DNA from: JBARCX01 sp049794535 | GTDB lineage: Bacteria; Pseudomonadota; Gammaproteobacteria; Xanthomonadales; Rhodanobacteraceae | Assembly (NCBI GenBank): GCA_049794535.1 | Contig: JBARCX010000261.1 | Location: 1 to 8,316 of the forward strand | DNA: 8,316 bases | Direction: 5' to 3' | Shown here: in pieces, positions 1-6,134 of the stretch | How positions within the stretch are numbered: position 1 is the first letter of the stretch | How the letters are laid out: each line of letters begins with the position of its first letter | Notes under the pieces: model-generated | What the model was told of the DNA's origin: nothing | Databases searched by the model: none | The model's input: the letters and a program-made list of their open reading frames with translations, nothing else | Position numbers and translations under genes: made by a program

Positions 1-75
1 GAGCTAGCCTCGCTTGGGCTGAGCATCATTAAAGCCCGTGGCCGCAATTCTTTCAGCCACACAGCGCCACAAAAT

Positions 76-109
76 ATAGAAAGGTAAACTTTGTAGTTTA
101 CCTTTCTAT
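76..109. promoter_or_regulatory. Perfect 15-bp inverted repeat, probable MarR operator
   Basis: Positions 76-90 (ATAGAAAGGTAAACT) are the exact reverse complement of 95-109, with a 4-nt centre TTGT. The dyad ends only 16 nt before the start codon of the MarR-family gene, in an AT-rich island within GC-rich DNA. MarR regulators bind palindromes of roughly this size and usually repress their own promoter, so this is the likely autoregulatory operator. A weak -10-like hexamer TATAGA (75-80) overlaps the left arm, so a bound protein could block RNA polymerase. A terminator is unlikely: there is no U-tract and the site lies directly in front of a gene. The dyad and position are seen; the regulator assignment is inference. 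Confidence 0.75.
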
Positions 110-125
110 CTGTTAGTGTGCGCGG

Positions 126-578
126 ATGAAAAACCAACCCATCGACCCCGGCGCCGCACAAACTCTCGCTATCGCAAGAGAACTACGTGTGCAGGTGGGC
201 AGGCTGATTCGACGCTTGCGCGAGCAAGCGCAGGCAGGCGACCTCACCGGATCGCAGAAAGCCGTACTCATTCATTTGGACCGGGATGGTCCTGCCACCG
301 TGACCACCCTCGCGAAAGCTGAGGGTGTGCGCCCGCAATCCATGGGTGCCACGGTTGCCGCTTTGGAAGCAGCGGGCCATGTAAGTGGCGTGCCAGACCC
401 AGCGGACGGACGGCAAACCCTTTGGTCGCTCACTACAGCGTGCCGAAACATGGTCAAAGCAAGCCGGGCGGCGCGCGAAGATTGGTTGTGCAACGCCATG
501 CAAGCAAAGCTGACATCGGCGGAACAGGAAAAGCTCGCCAACGCCGCCGAGCTGCTCAAACGCCTCGCCGACGTATAG
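126..578 (+). CDS. MarR-family transcriptional regulator
   Basis: This 150-residue protein has the size and layout of a MarR-family winged-helix DNA-binding regulator, a cytoplasmic dimer that usually represses genes until a small phenolic or oxidising ligand releases it. Helix alpha1 (about residues 10-35) is the dimer arm. The winged helix spans about 42-102: the recognition-helix region is around residues 66-82 (EGVRPQSMGATVAALEAAG), and the wing carries DPADGRQ (91-97), the family's usual D-x-R-like signature. The C-terminal helices (about 105-149) complete the dimer interface. Two cysteines (C106, C122) are present, but neither is at the N-terminal redox position of OhrR, so peroxide sensing is not indicated. 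The ATG at 126 follows no strong ribosome-binding site, so translation may be weak or nearly leaderless. The perfect dyad just upstream suggests autorepression, and the downstream hydrolase-membrane protein-exporter genes are the natural targets. The effector is unknown. Confidence 0.9.
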   Translation: MKNQPIDPGAAQTLAIARELRVQVGRLIRRLREQAQAGDLTGSQKAVLIHLDRDGPATVTTLAKAEGVRPQSMGATVAALEAAGHVSGVPDPADGRQTLWSLTTACRNMVKASRAAREDWLCNAMQAKLTSAEQEKLANAAELLKRLADV

Positions 579-710
579 CCGAATGTACTCACCGCTATCC
601 CGTGCGGACGATGAGCACAGACCGTTAGCGCTCGAATTTACTTTTGTCGCGCACCCTTCCGGGCTCGTCGCCACCCAGATCGCCACCTAGTTCACCCGAT
701 GGAGAACACC

Positions 711-1277
711 ATGGCAGTAACCGCACTTGATCCGAAAACCGCTCTGATCGTCATTGATCTTCAGAACGGCATCGTCGCGTACCCCACCGCACACCCTATC
801 GATGGCGTGGTGAAAAATGCGAGCGCGCTGACCGATGCATTCCGCAGTCATGGTCTGCCCGTGGTGCTGGTGAACGTTGCCGGTCGCGCCCCGGGCCGAA
901 CCGAACGGGCGAGTAACCAAGGAGAACCGCCTGCCGGATGGCTGGATTTTGTGCCCGCGTTGAACCAGCAACCGCAAGACCACACGGTGACCAAGCGGAC
1001 ACCAGGCGCGTTCACGCACACAGACCTCGAGGCACATCTGAAGGCGACCGGTATTACGCAGGTCGTCATGGTCGGCGTTGCCACCAGCAACGGTGTCGAG
1101 GCAACCGCGCGCCATGCCTACGAGCTCGGTTTCAACGTCACCCTCGCTATCGATGCGATGACCGATATGAACTCGGATGCTCACATCAACAGCATCACGC
1201 GGATCTTCCCAAAGATCGGTGAAACCGGCACCACCCAGGAGATCATGGAACTCCTGAAACAACCCAGGAGCGCCTGA
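711..1277 (+). CDS. Isochorismatase-fold (cysteine hydrolase family) protein lacking the catalytic cysteine
   Basis: This 188-residue cytoplasmic protein has the isochorismatase-like hydrolase fold (YcaC/PncA/EntB superfamily). The Asp of the first strand is D16 in ALIVIDLQNG, the Lys is K95 in TVTKRTPGAF, and the third-position loop is VMVGVATSNGVEATARHA (residues 119-136). In cysteine hydrolases of this superfamily that loop carries the nucleophilic Cys; here the aligned residue is G128 and the protein contains no cysteine at all. True isochorismatases (EntB, PhzD) also have Gly there and use acid catalysis on a vinyl ether, so this may not be an amidase. I chose ATG 711 because GGAG at 701-704 sits 6 nt upstream; ATG 699 would add four residues and lies before that site. 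The next gene begins 2 nt after the stop, indicating an operon with the membrane protein and the MFS exporter. The substrate is unknown; a non-catalytic role is possible. Confidence 0.88.
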   Translation: MAVTALDPKTALIVIDLQNGIVAYPTAHPIDGVVKNASALTDAFRSHGLPVVLVNVAGRAPGRTERASNQGEPPAGWLDFVPALNQQPQDHTVTKRTPGAFTHTDLEAHLKATGITQVVMVGVATSNGVEATARHAYELGFNVTLAIDAMTDMNSDAHINSITRIFPKIGETGTTQEIMELLKQPRSA

Positions 1278-1279
1278 TC

Positions 1280-1621
1280 ATGCAATGGGCTCACTATGTT
1301 TCCTACTTCTTCGGCGCCGCTTTTCTTACCAACGCTGTTCCGCATCTCGTCAGCGGCGTCATGGGGCGTCCCTTCCAGAGTCCGTTTGCCAAACCACATG
1401 GCGAAGGATTCTCTTCTTCCACCGTCAATGTGCTGTGGGGATTCTTCAACCTGGCGGTGAGCTACGTGCTTCTATGCCGTGTCGGAAACTTCGATTTACA
1501 TGCCACGGATCAGGTTGTGGTTGCGGGGTTGGGCGCGCTACTCATGGGTGTGGCGTCGGCACGCATGTTCGGACGATTCAACGGCGGTAATACGCCAACG
1601 GAGTCGTCGACCCTCCAATGA
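1280..1621 (+). CDS. Uncharacterised three-helix membrane protein
   Basis: This 113-residue protein is strongly hydrophobic, with three probable transmembrane segments at about residues 5-28, 48-66 and 77-96 and a short polar tail rich in Thr, Ser and Asn. The first loop carries a striking polar motif GRPFQSPFAKPHGEGFSSS (29-47) followed by NVLWGFFN (50-57), which looks like a conserved functional signature rather than a random loop. I do not recognise a named family. AGGAG at 1266-1270 lies 9 nt before the ATG, inside the end of the hydrolase gene. The stop overlaps the exporter's start (ATGA at 1618-1621), implying translational coupling. The position between a soluble hydrolase and an efflux pump suggests an accessory to one of them, for example a membrane anchor or small transporter subunit, but this is inference only. 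Confidence 0.8.
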   Translation: MQWAHYVSYFFGAAFLTNAVPHLVSGVMGRPFQSPFAKPHGEGFSSSTVNVLWGFFNLAVSYVLLCRVGNFDLHATDQVVVAGLGALLMGVASARMFGRFNGGNTPTESSTLQ

Positions 1622-2892
1622 AAGGCACCTTCCGCTCGCTGCAGATTTTCAACTATCGGGTGTGGGCGATCGGTGCGATCGTGTCCAACGTGGGCACATG
1701 GATGCAGCGCACCGCCCAGGATTGGATCGTACTCACCCAGTTGACCCACCACAACGCGGCATCTGTCGGCGTGGTGATGGCACTGCAGTTCGGTCCCCAG
1801 GCGTTCCTATTGCCGTTAACAGGTTTCGCGGCGGATCATTTCAACCGGCGCAAGCTGCTGATCGCCACGCAGTCGGCGATGGGCTTATTGGCCTTGGGAC
1901 TGGGCATCCTTACCGTCACGGGGCATGTGCAGTTATGGCACGTGTATGTGTTTGCGCTTTTGCTGGGTTGCGCTACGGCGTTCGACGCGCCTGCACGCCA
2001 AACCTTTGTCTCTGAACTGGTTGGTGAAGCGGATTTATCGAACGCCGTGGGGCTGAACTCCACGTCGTTCAACGCCGCGCGAATGATCGGCCCGGCCATC
2101 GCCGGCTTGCTCATCGCCAGCGTCGGTTCGGGCTGGGTGTTCCTGATCAATGCGGCATCCTTTGCGGCGGTGCTGTGCTCGCTCAACCTCTTACGTATCG
2201 ATGAACTTCATACGAGCACTCGCGCCGAACGAAGGCGCGGTAGCTTCGCCGAAGGTTTTCGCTATGTCTGGAAGCGGCCCGATTTGAAAGCCGTGTTGCT
2301 GATGCTCTTTTTGATCGGCACGTTCGGCCTTAATTTTCCGATCTTCATCTCAACGATGTCGGTCACGGTCTTTCATGCCGGGGCGAGCCAGTACGGATTG
2401 TTGACGTCGATCATGGCGATCGGGTCGGTCACCGGCGCCCTACTTTCTGCGGGCCGGGCAAAGCCCCAAGTCACGCTGTTGTGGATGAGTGCGGCCGTCT
2501 TCGGCCTTGGATTCACGCTGGCGGCACTCATGCCCAACTACTGGCTCTTTGGCCTTTCCCTGGTCATTCTCGGCGTATCCGCGCAAACGTTCACCACCAC
2601 GGCGAACAGCACGATGCAGCTATCCACCGACCCGGTCATGCGCGGACGTGTGATGGCGATCTTCCTCGCTATCGCATTGGGTGGCACACCGCTCGGTGCA
2701 CCCATCGTCGGTTGGGTCGCGGATACCTTCGGGCCGCGCTGGGCACTGGGTATCGGCGCTGCCTCGGGTCTTGGCGCAGCGGCCGTCGGCATTCATTACC
2801 TGATGAAGTACCGCCAGCTGCGCGTACGCATCGACGCAGGTCGTCTCCGTTTCAGCATCGACGAGAGCGCCGCCATCACCGAGCCGCAATAA
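1618..2892 (+). CDS. MFS efflux transporter, EntS/MFS_3-like
   Basis: This 424-residue inner-membrane protein belongs to the major facilitator superfamily and most resembles the MFS_3 (enterobactin exporter EntS-like) group. It opens with the SLQIFNYRVWAIGAIVSNVGTWMQ stretch (residues 7-30), typical of that group, whose first helix often reads NFR-x-W...S-x-x-G-x-W-x-Q. Motif A is clear in the loop between helices 2 and 3 (GFAADHFNRRK, 69-79), and a motif-A-like GWVADTFGPR appears in the C-terminal half. Alternating hydrophobic segments fit 12 helices, and the length is normal for the family. DAPARQTFVSELV (about 123-135) is another conserved stretch of this branch. It is predicted to export a small molecule by proton antiport. 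It starts inside the preceding gene's stop codon (4-nt overlap), so it is made together with the hydrolase and small membrane protein, presumably under the MarR regulator. The substrate cannot be read from sequence. Confidence 0.92.
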   Translation: MKGTFRSLQIFNYRVWAIGAIVSNVGTWMQRTAQDWIVLTQLTHHNAASVGVVMALQFGPQAFLLPLTGFAADHFNRRKLLIATQSAMGLLALGLGILTVTGHVQLWHVYVFALLLGCATAFDAPARQTFVSELVGEADLSNAVGLNSTSFNAARMIGPAIAGLLIASVGSGWVFLINAASFAAVLCSLNLLRIDELHTSTRAERRRGSFAEGFRYVWKRPDLKAVLLMLFLIGTFGLNFPIFISTMSVTVFHAGASQYGLLTSIMAIGSVTGALLSAGRAKPQVTLLWMSAAVFGLGFTLAALMPNYWLFGLSLVILGVSAQTFTTTANSTMQLSTDPVMRGRVMAIFLAIALGGTPLGAPIVGWVADTFGPRWALGIGAASGLGAAAVGIHYLMKYRQLRVRIDAGRLRFSIDESAAITEPQ

Positions 2893-3011
2893 GGGCTAGC
2901 TTTCCCAGCGGCCCATCGCATGGATCGCACGGTTGGCCGCAGAATGCTGGCTGCCACGGCCATGCCAAGCGCTTAATCGCTCCGGGTTATCCCATCACTC
3001 TGGAGCAACGC

Positions 3012-3527
3012 ATGAAAAATATCTGGCTTGCCACCCTAGCCCTGACTGGCATGATCGGTCTGGCCCATGCCGACGGCGTACCCGCGCAGCCCGATCACAC
3101 GGCGGCCACGGCACAGGTCCAGCAGCTCGTGGATGCCTTTCAGGCGGCGATCATCGCTGGAGACGGCAATAAGCTAAACACGATGTTTCTGCCGAGTAAC
3201 GGCGCGTGGATATCGGTGTACGACGATGCGACCTATCGACTGGTGAAAGCGAAGCACCCCGGTGCACCGAAACTCATGCCTGGTAACTTCAAGGAATTTA
3301 CCGATTTCGTCAGCTCCAAGCCGAAACCGATGGAGGAGAAATTCTCGAACGTACGTATCCAGACCAATGGCACTGTGGCTACGGTATATTTTGATTACAT
3401 TTTCTTGCTCGACGGCAAGCAAACAAACAACGGTAACGAAACCTGGCAGCTGGTGAATACCAACGACGGCTGGAAGATCAACTCGATGCTTTACTCCATC
3501 ACGATGGCACCAGCGATGTTGCACTAA
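3012..3527 (+). CDS. Secreted NTF2-like/SnoaL-like protein of unknown function
   Basis: This 171-residue protein begins with a Sec signal peptide (MKNIWLATLALTGMIGLAHA, cleavage likely after A20). The mature part has a helix beginning around AQVQQLVDAFQAAIIAGDG, then LNTMFLPSNGAWISVYDD, and ends with strands (VRIQTNGTVATVYFDYIFLLDG, WQLVNTNDGWKINSMLYS). This pattern, a long helix with a D-containing turn, a central W-I-S-V strand and a terminal GWKI strand, is characteristic of NTF2-like/DUF4440 domains, a cone-shaped fold used for ligand binding or simple catalysis. ATG 3012 is chosen because GGAG at 3002-3005 is 6 nt upstream and the signal peptide begins exactly there; the open frame extends further upstream but overlaps the MFS gene in another frame. 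It is periplasmic or secreted. The next gene has a similar fold and leader, suggesting a functional pair. No catalytic residue is identifiable. Confidence 0.85.
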   Translation: MKNIWLATLALTGMIGLAHADGVPAQPDHTAATAQVQQLVDAFQAAIIAGDGNKLNTMFLPSNGAWISVYDDATYRLVKAKHPGAPKLMPGNFKEFTDFVSSKPKPMEEKFSNVRIQTNGTVATVYFDYIFLLDGKQTNNGNETWQLVNTNDGWKINSMLYSITMAPAMLH

Positions 3528-3552
3528 TCCAACTCGCCCCTTGGAGACCCGC

Positions 3553-3987
3553 ATGTTCAGCAGTCGCTTTGTAAGCTGGATCGGTTTATCACTCGCACTG
3601 CTGCCATGGCACGCCATGGCAGCTACCTGTGCCAGCACATCCAACGACCCAGCGCAGGTGGTGAATGCGCAATTTGCCGCTTACAACGCGCATGACGTCG
3701 AGGCTTTTGCGGCCTGCTATGCGGACGACGTAAGCATCATCAGCCTCGATGGCAAACGCCCGCCCATCAAGGGTATCCCTGCGCTCAAGAAGACCTACGC
3801 CTTCCTCAACAAGGAGCCCGCATCCTTCCGCGTCGAGATCATCAAGCGCATGGTCAACGGCCCCATCGTGGTCGATATCGAGCGTGTACATGGCCTGCCA
3901 CCAGGCAAGAGTCTGCCGGACATGATCGCGATGTATGAGGTCCGCAATGGCAAGGTTCTGAATGCCTGGTTCCCACCGCCAGAGTGA
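3553..3987 (+). CDS. Secreted SnoaL/NTF2-like protein of unknown function
   Basis: This 144-residue protein has a Sec signal peptide (hydrophobic core about residues 9-18, cleavage likely after the AMA at 21-23) and a short mature NTF2-like domain. The segment VVNAQFAAYNAHDVEAFAACYADDVSI (about 36-62) matches the opening helix-turn-helix of SnoaL-like proteins, whose hallmark is xxYNAHDxxxFxxxYADDV. The C-terminal strands end with MIAMYEVRNGKVLNAWF, also typical (normally ...Y-x-V-x-x-G-K-I). The start is ATG 3553, 6 nt after GGAG (3543-3546); an in-frame TTG at 3541 would read through that site and is less likely. Two mature cysteines occur (C26 and C55), which could form a disulfide. It follows the other secreted NTF2-like gene by 25 nt and probably shares its mRNA. 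The LytS-like kinase starts 69 nt downstream. The function is unknown; steroid-isomerase-like or ligand-binding roles are possible. Confidence 0.85.
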   Translation: MFSSRFVSWIGLSLALLPWHAMAATCASTSNDPAQVVNAQFAAYNAHDVEAFAACYADDVSIISLDGKRPPIKGIPALKKTYAFLNKEPASFRVEIIKRMVNGPIVVDIERVHGLPPGKSLPDMIAMYEVRNGKVLNAWFPPPE

Positions 3988-4056
3988 CTCCAGGTTGATT
4001 AGAATTGCGCGGCACAGCGACCTATCCGTTGTGCCGGCAAGGGGAACAAACCGCAC

Positions 4057-5172
4057 GTGGTTACGGCAAACATAAGTACCCCCTCCGCCATCGACCGCCA
4101 GGCCATCGTGCCGTTCTGGCTGCCGATACTGGCGGGCCTGCCCATCACCTTGTGTATGGTGGTGATGGGATTGCCGGAGCTTGGCTTCAAGCACACCGCG
4201 GGCTACCGCTCGCTGTTCATCGTGGCCTACATCGTCTGGAGCTTTCCACTGACGGCGATCCAGCGCAGCCTGTGGCGACGACGTGTGTCGTGGTGGCCGA
4301 TGGTTCTGGTGATGCTCGTAGCGACCTATGTGCCATCACTGGTCAACAAGGCCATCTTCGAGCTTCTTGCGGTGCATTGGGGACAGATGCCCACCTTTAT
4401 GTGGGCCGGGGTCTTCACGGGATTGGATGGCTGCTGGCTGGCGATGATCGCGTTCTGTGCGATTCACGCCGTGGTCGCCTACTACTTCGAATTGAAGGCA
4501 TCACAGCAGCGTGTATTGGACATTGCTACGTTGGCGCGCGATGCCGAACTGCGTGCGTTGCGTTATCAGCTGCATCCACACTTCTTGTTCAACACGCTCA
4601 ATGCGATCTCATCGCTGGTTATTGAGGGCCACTCGCGTGATGCCACCCGCATGATTGCGCGGCTGGGTGACTTTCTACGCGCAACACTTGAACAAGGTGA
4701 AGCGCACGAAGTGCCGCTCGCCGATGAGCTGTCGCTCACCGAGCATTATCTGGACATCGAGAAGGCACGACTCGGTGCGCGCCTGCAGATCGACCTGCGG
4801 ATTGGCCCTGATGTACTGCGCGCCTTGGTGCCTTACTTGCTGTTACAGCCGCTTGTCGAGAATGCGATACGACACGGCATTGCGCCACGACGGGAGGGTG
4901 GCCGGATCGAGCTGCATATCGCGCGCGTCGGCGATCGCCTTGAACTCAGCCTGCGCAATGACGGTGTCGCTGAGGACGTTGAAAAAGCACCACTACCCAG
5001 CCGAGCCTCAGCCATCGGTCTGCGCAATGTCCGCGAGCGATTGGACAAGCTGTATGGCGAACAGCATCTGTTCGACTTGATGCTCGCCGACGATGGCAGC
5101 TGCACGGTGCGGATCGCATTGCCTTATCGGCTAGCCACCTCGTTGACCGAACCGCGAGCAGCCACGGCATGA
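4057..5172 (+). CDS. LytS/YehU-family sensor histidine kinase
   Basis: This 371-residue inner-membrane kinase has four probable transmembrane helices (about residues 16-38, 51-68, 80-102 and 113-144) with very short loops, then a short linker helix and a His_kinase-type (LytS class) catalytic region. The phosphoacceptor motif is LHPHFLFNTLNAISSLV (172-188), with H175 the probable phosphorylated residue. The N box is PLVENAIRHGI (265-275), and the ATPase ends with a G box GLRNVRERLDKLYG (321-334) and SCTVRIALPYR (348-358). There is no recognisable PAS, GAF or 5TM-5TMR_LYT sensor, so sensing is likely within the membrane. The start is GTG at 4057, with AAGGGG (4039-4044) upstream at a rather long 12-nt spacing; no ATG lies before the first helix. 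A TAGAAT (4000-4005) could be a -10 box, without a convincing -35. The stop overlaps the response regulator start, and the two form an operon. The signal is unknown. Confidence 0.93.
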   Translation: MVTANISTPSAIDRQAIVPFWLPILAGLPITLCMVVMGLPELGFKHTAGYRSLFIVAYIVWSFPLTAIQRSLWRRRVSWWPMVLVMLVATYVPSLVNKAIFELLAVHWGQMPTFMWAGVFTGLDGCWLAMIAFCAIHAVVAYYFELKASQQRVLDIATLARDAELRALRYQLHPHFLFNTLNAISSLVIEGHSRDATRMIARLGDFLRATLEQGEAHEVPLADELSLTEHYLDIEKARLGARLQIDLRIGPDVLRALVPYLLLQPLVENAIRHGIAPRREGGRIELHIARVGDRLELSLRNDGVAEDVEKAPLPSRASAIGLRNVRERLDKLYGEQHLFDLMLADDGSCTVRIALPYRLATSLTEPRAATA

Positions 5173-5948
5173 TGCGCGTGCTGGTCGTTGATGACGAACC
5201 ACTAGCACGCAGTGGTGTTTGCGCGCGCCTTGCGCGCCATGCCGACGTGACGACCATCGGTGAATGTGTCGATGGCGAATCGGCCGTGCTGGCCATCCAG
5301 GCCCAAGCACCCGACCTGGTATTTATGGATGTGCAGATGCCGGGTATAAGCGGCATCGATGCACTCGGCCAGTTACCGGCGAAGCAACGGCCCATGGCCG
5401 TACTGCTTACTGCGTACGACAGCTTCGCGATCCGCGCCTTTGAGATCCATGCACTGGATTATCTGCTTAAGCCCGTCGATGACGATCGGTTTGATGAAGC
5501 ACTGGATCGGGCCCGTCAAACACTCGCCTTGCGCCATCATGGCCTACAAGCAGCTGGCATCGATACGCTACTGGCAGCGCCCACGAATGCGCCAGCCTAC
5601 GCCACACGATTCACGGTGCGCATCGGCCACCGCATCGCCTTTGTCGATGCTGCGCAAGTCGACTGGATCGAGGCCAATGGCGACTACGCCGGTCTGCATG
5701 TAGGCGGCAAAGTGCATCTGTTGCGCGAGCCGCTGCATCAACTGGCGCGTCGACTCGATCCCGCACGATTCGTACGGATTCATCGTTCGACGATTGTCTG
5801 CATCGACAGAGTCTCCGAACTTGAAGCGCTATCCAATCGCGATTGCCTGCTGCGGCTGCGCGATGGCACGCCGTTACGCGCCAGCCGCACCTATGTAGAT
5901 GAGTTGCGCGCGATGTTGGCTGCACGTTGCGGTAGCGGGCGTGAGTAG
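5169..5948 (+). CDS. LytTR-family DNA-binding response regulator
   Basis: This 259-residue protein is a canonical LytR/AlgR-type response regulator. The receiver domain (about 3-120) has the acidic pair D8-D9, phosphoacceptor D54 in LVFMDVQMPG, T81 (LLTAYD) and K101 in DYLLKPV, so all phosphorylation residues are intact. A linker rich in Ala leads to a LytTR DNA-binding domain (about 148-252), recognisable by RFTVRIGHRIAFVDAAQVDWIEANGDY, then HLLREPLHQLARRLDPARFVRIHRSTIVC and a final strand LRLRDGTPLRASRTYVDELRAML. LytTR proteins bind paired imperfect direct repeats. It begins at ATG 5169 within the kinase stop (ATGA); ATG 5172 is an equally possible second codon. Translational coupling makes it the partner of the adjacent kinase. 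A hairpin-forming repeat begins immediately after the TAG stop. The regulon is not visible; the upstream secreted NTF2-like genes or the LytSR operon itself are candidates only by proximity. Confidence 0.95.
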   Translation: MMRVLVVDDEPLARSGVCARLARHADVTTIGECVDGESAVLAIQAQAPDLVFMDVQMPGISGIDALGQLPAKQRPMAVLLTAYDSFAIRAFEIHALDYLLKPVDDDRFDEALDRARQTLALRHHGLQAAGIDTLLAAPTNAPAYATRFTVRIGHRIAFVDAAQVDWIEANGDYAGLHVGGKVHLLREPLHQLARRLDPARFVRIHRSTIVCIDRVSELEALSNRDCLLRLRDGTPLRASRTYVDELRAMLAARCGSGRE

Positions 5949-5971
5949 CCCCTCTCCCCTTGGGAGAGGGG
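5949..5971. terminator. Hairpin directly after the LytTR stop; possible bidirectional terminator
   Basis: CCCCTCTCCC (5949-5958) pairs perfectly with GGGAGAGGGG (5962-5971) around a 3-nt loop, starting at the base after the TAG stop. It lies between convergent genes, so it could stop transcription from either side or protect mRNA ends. There is no U-tract, so intrinsic termination is uncertain. The same sequence is the left end of a repeat family seen again at the right window edge, so it may be primarily a repeated intergenic palindrome. Confidence 0.4.
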
Positions 5972-6037
5972 TTGGGGTGAGGGTTCGGAGCTTGCGCAAT
6001 CGTCCAACATCGGCTTCGACCGAACCCTCATCCGCTA

Positions 6038-6100
6038 CGACCCGAAGATAGTCCCTGTGGGACCGGCACCTTCTCTCCCACAGGGACTACCTTCGGGTCG
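6038..6100. repeat. 25-bp near-perfect inverted repeat inside the composite repeat
   Basis: Positions 6038-6062 and 6076-6100 are inverted copies with one mismatch (24 of 25 pairs; GAAGATAGT on one side against GAAGGTAGT in the other's complement). They flank a 13-nt loop CCGGCACCTTCTC. The arms contain GTCCCTGTGGGA, itself a small palindrome-like core reminiscent of widespread REP sequences. As RNA this would fold into a very stable hairpin on either strand, so it could act as a transcription barrier for the two convergent operons. Confidence 0.85.
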
Positions 6101-6134
6101 CCAATGGGAGAAGGATTCAATTAGCTACAACTCA

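Larger units (their letters stand above)
5949..6114. repeat. Composite intergenic palindromic repeat (REP/BIME-like)
   Basis: The whole gap between the convergent LytTR and cytochrome c genes consists of nested inverted repeats. In order: the 10-bp hairpin at 5949-5971; an 11-bp perfect pair TGAGGGTTCGG (5978-5988) with CCGAACCCTCA (6020-6030); a 25-bp pair at 6038-6062 and 6076-6100; and CCTTCTC (6069-6075) with GAGAAGG (6108-6114), interleaved with the previous pair. The motifs ACCCTCATCCGC and CCGGCACCTTCTC recur in reverse orientation near 8269-8310, showing that this is a dispersed family. Such elements are commonly left by REP-associated transposases, but no transposase is in the window. 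Confidence 0.8.

Noticed and set aside
1..29. Possible start of a divergent minus-strand gene (ATG codons at 29 and 26)
   Set aside because: Only about nine codons are visible, with no convincing ribosome-binding site and no family signal. It cannot be supported without sequence to the left.
687..1262. 191-codon minus-strand open frame opposite the hydrolase gene
   Set aside because: It is a shadow of the isochorismatase-fold gene, whose plus-strand product has clear family motifs and a good ribosome-binding site. The minus product has a composition rich in His, Arg and Cys with no recognisable domain.
2481..3011. Open frame running from inside the MFS gene through the gap into the first NTF2-like gene, suggesting a long fusion
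   Set aside because: The portion inside the MFS gene is in another frame and low-complexity. A signal peptide and a GGAG site mark the real start at 3012.
3589..4194. 201-codon minus-strand open frame across the second NTF2-like gene and the kinase start
   Set aside because: It has no domain-like features, it overlaps two well-supported plus genes, and its composition is typical of an antisense shadow in GC-rich DNA.
5949..6114. CRISPR-like array or small RNA gene in the palindrome-rich gap
   Set aside because: There are no regularly spaced direct repeats and no promoter. The blocks match a dispersed palindromic repeat also present at the right edge.
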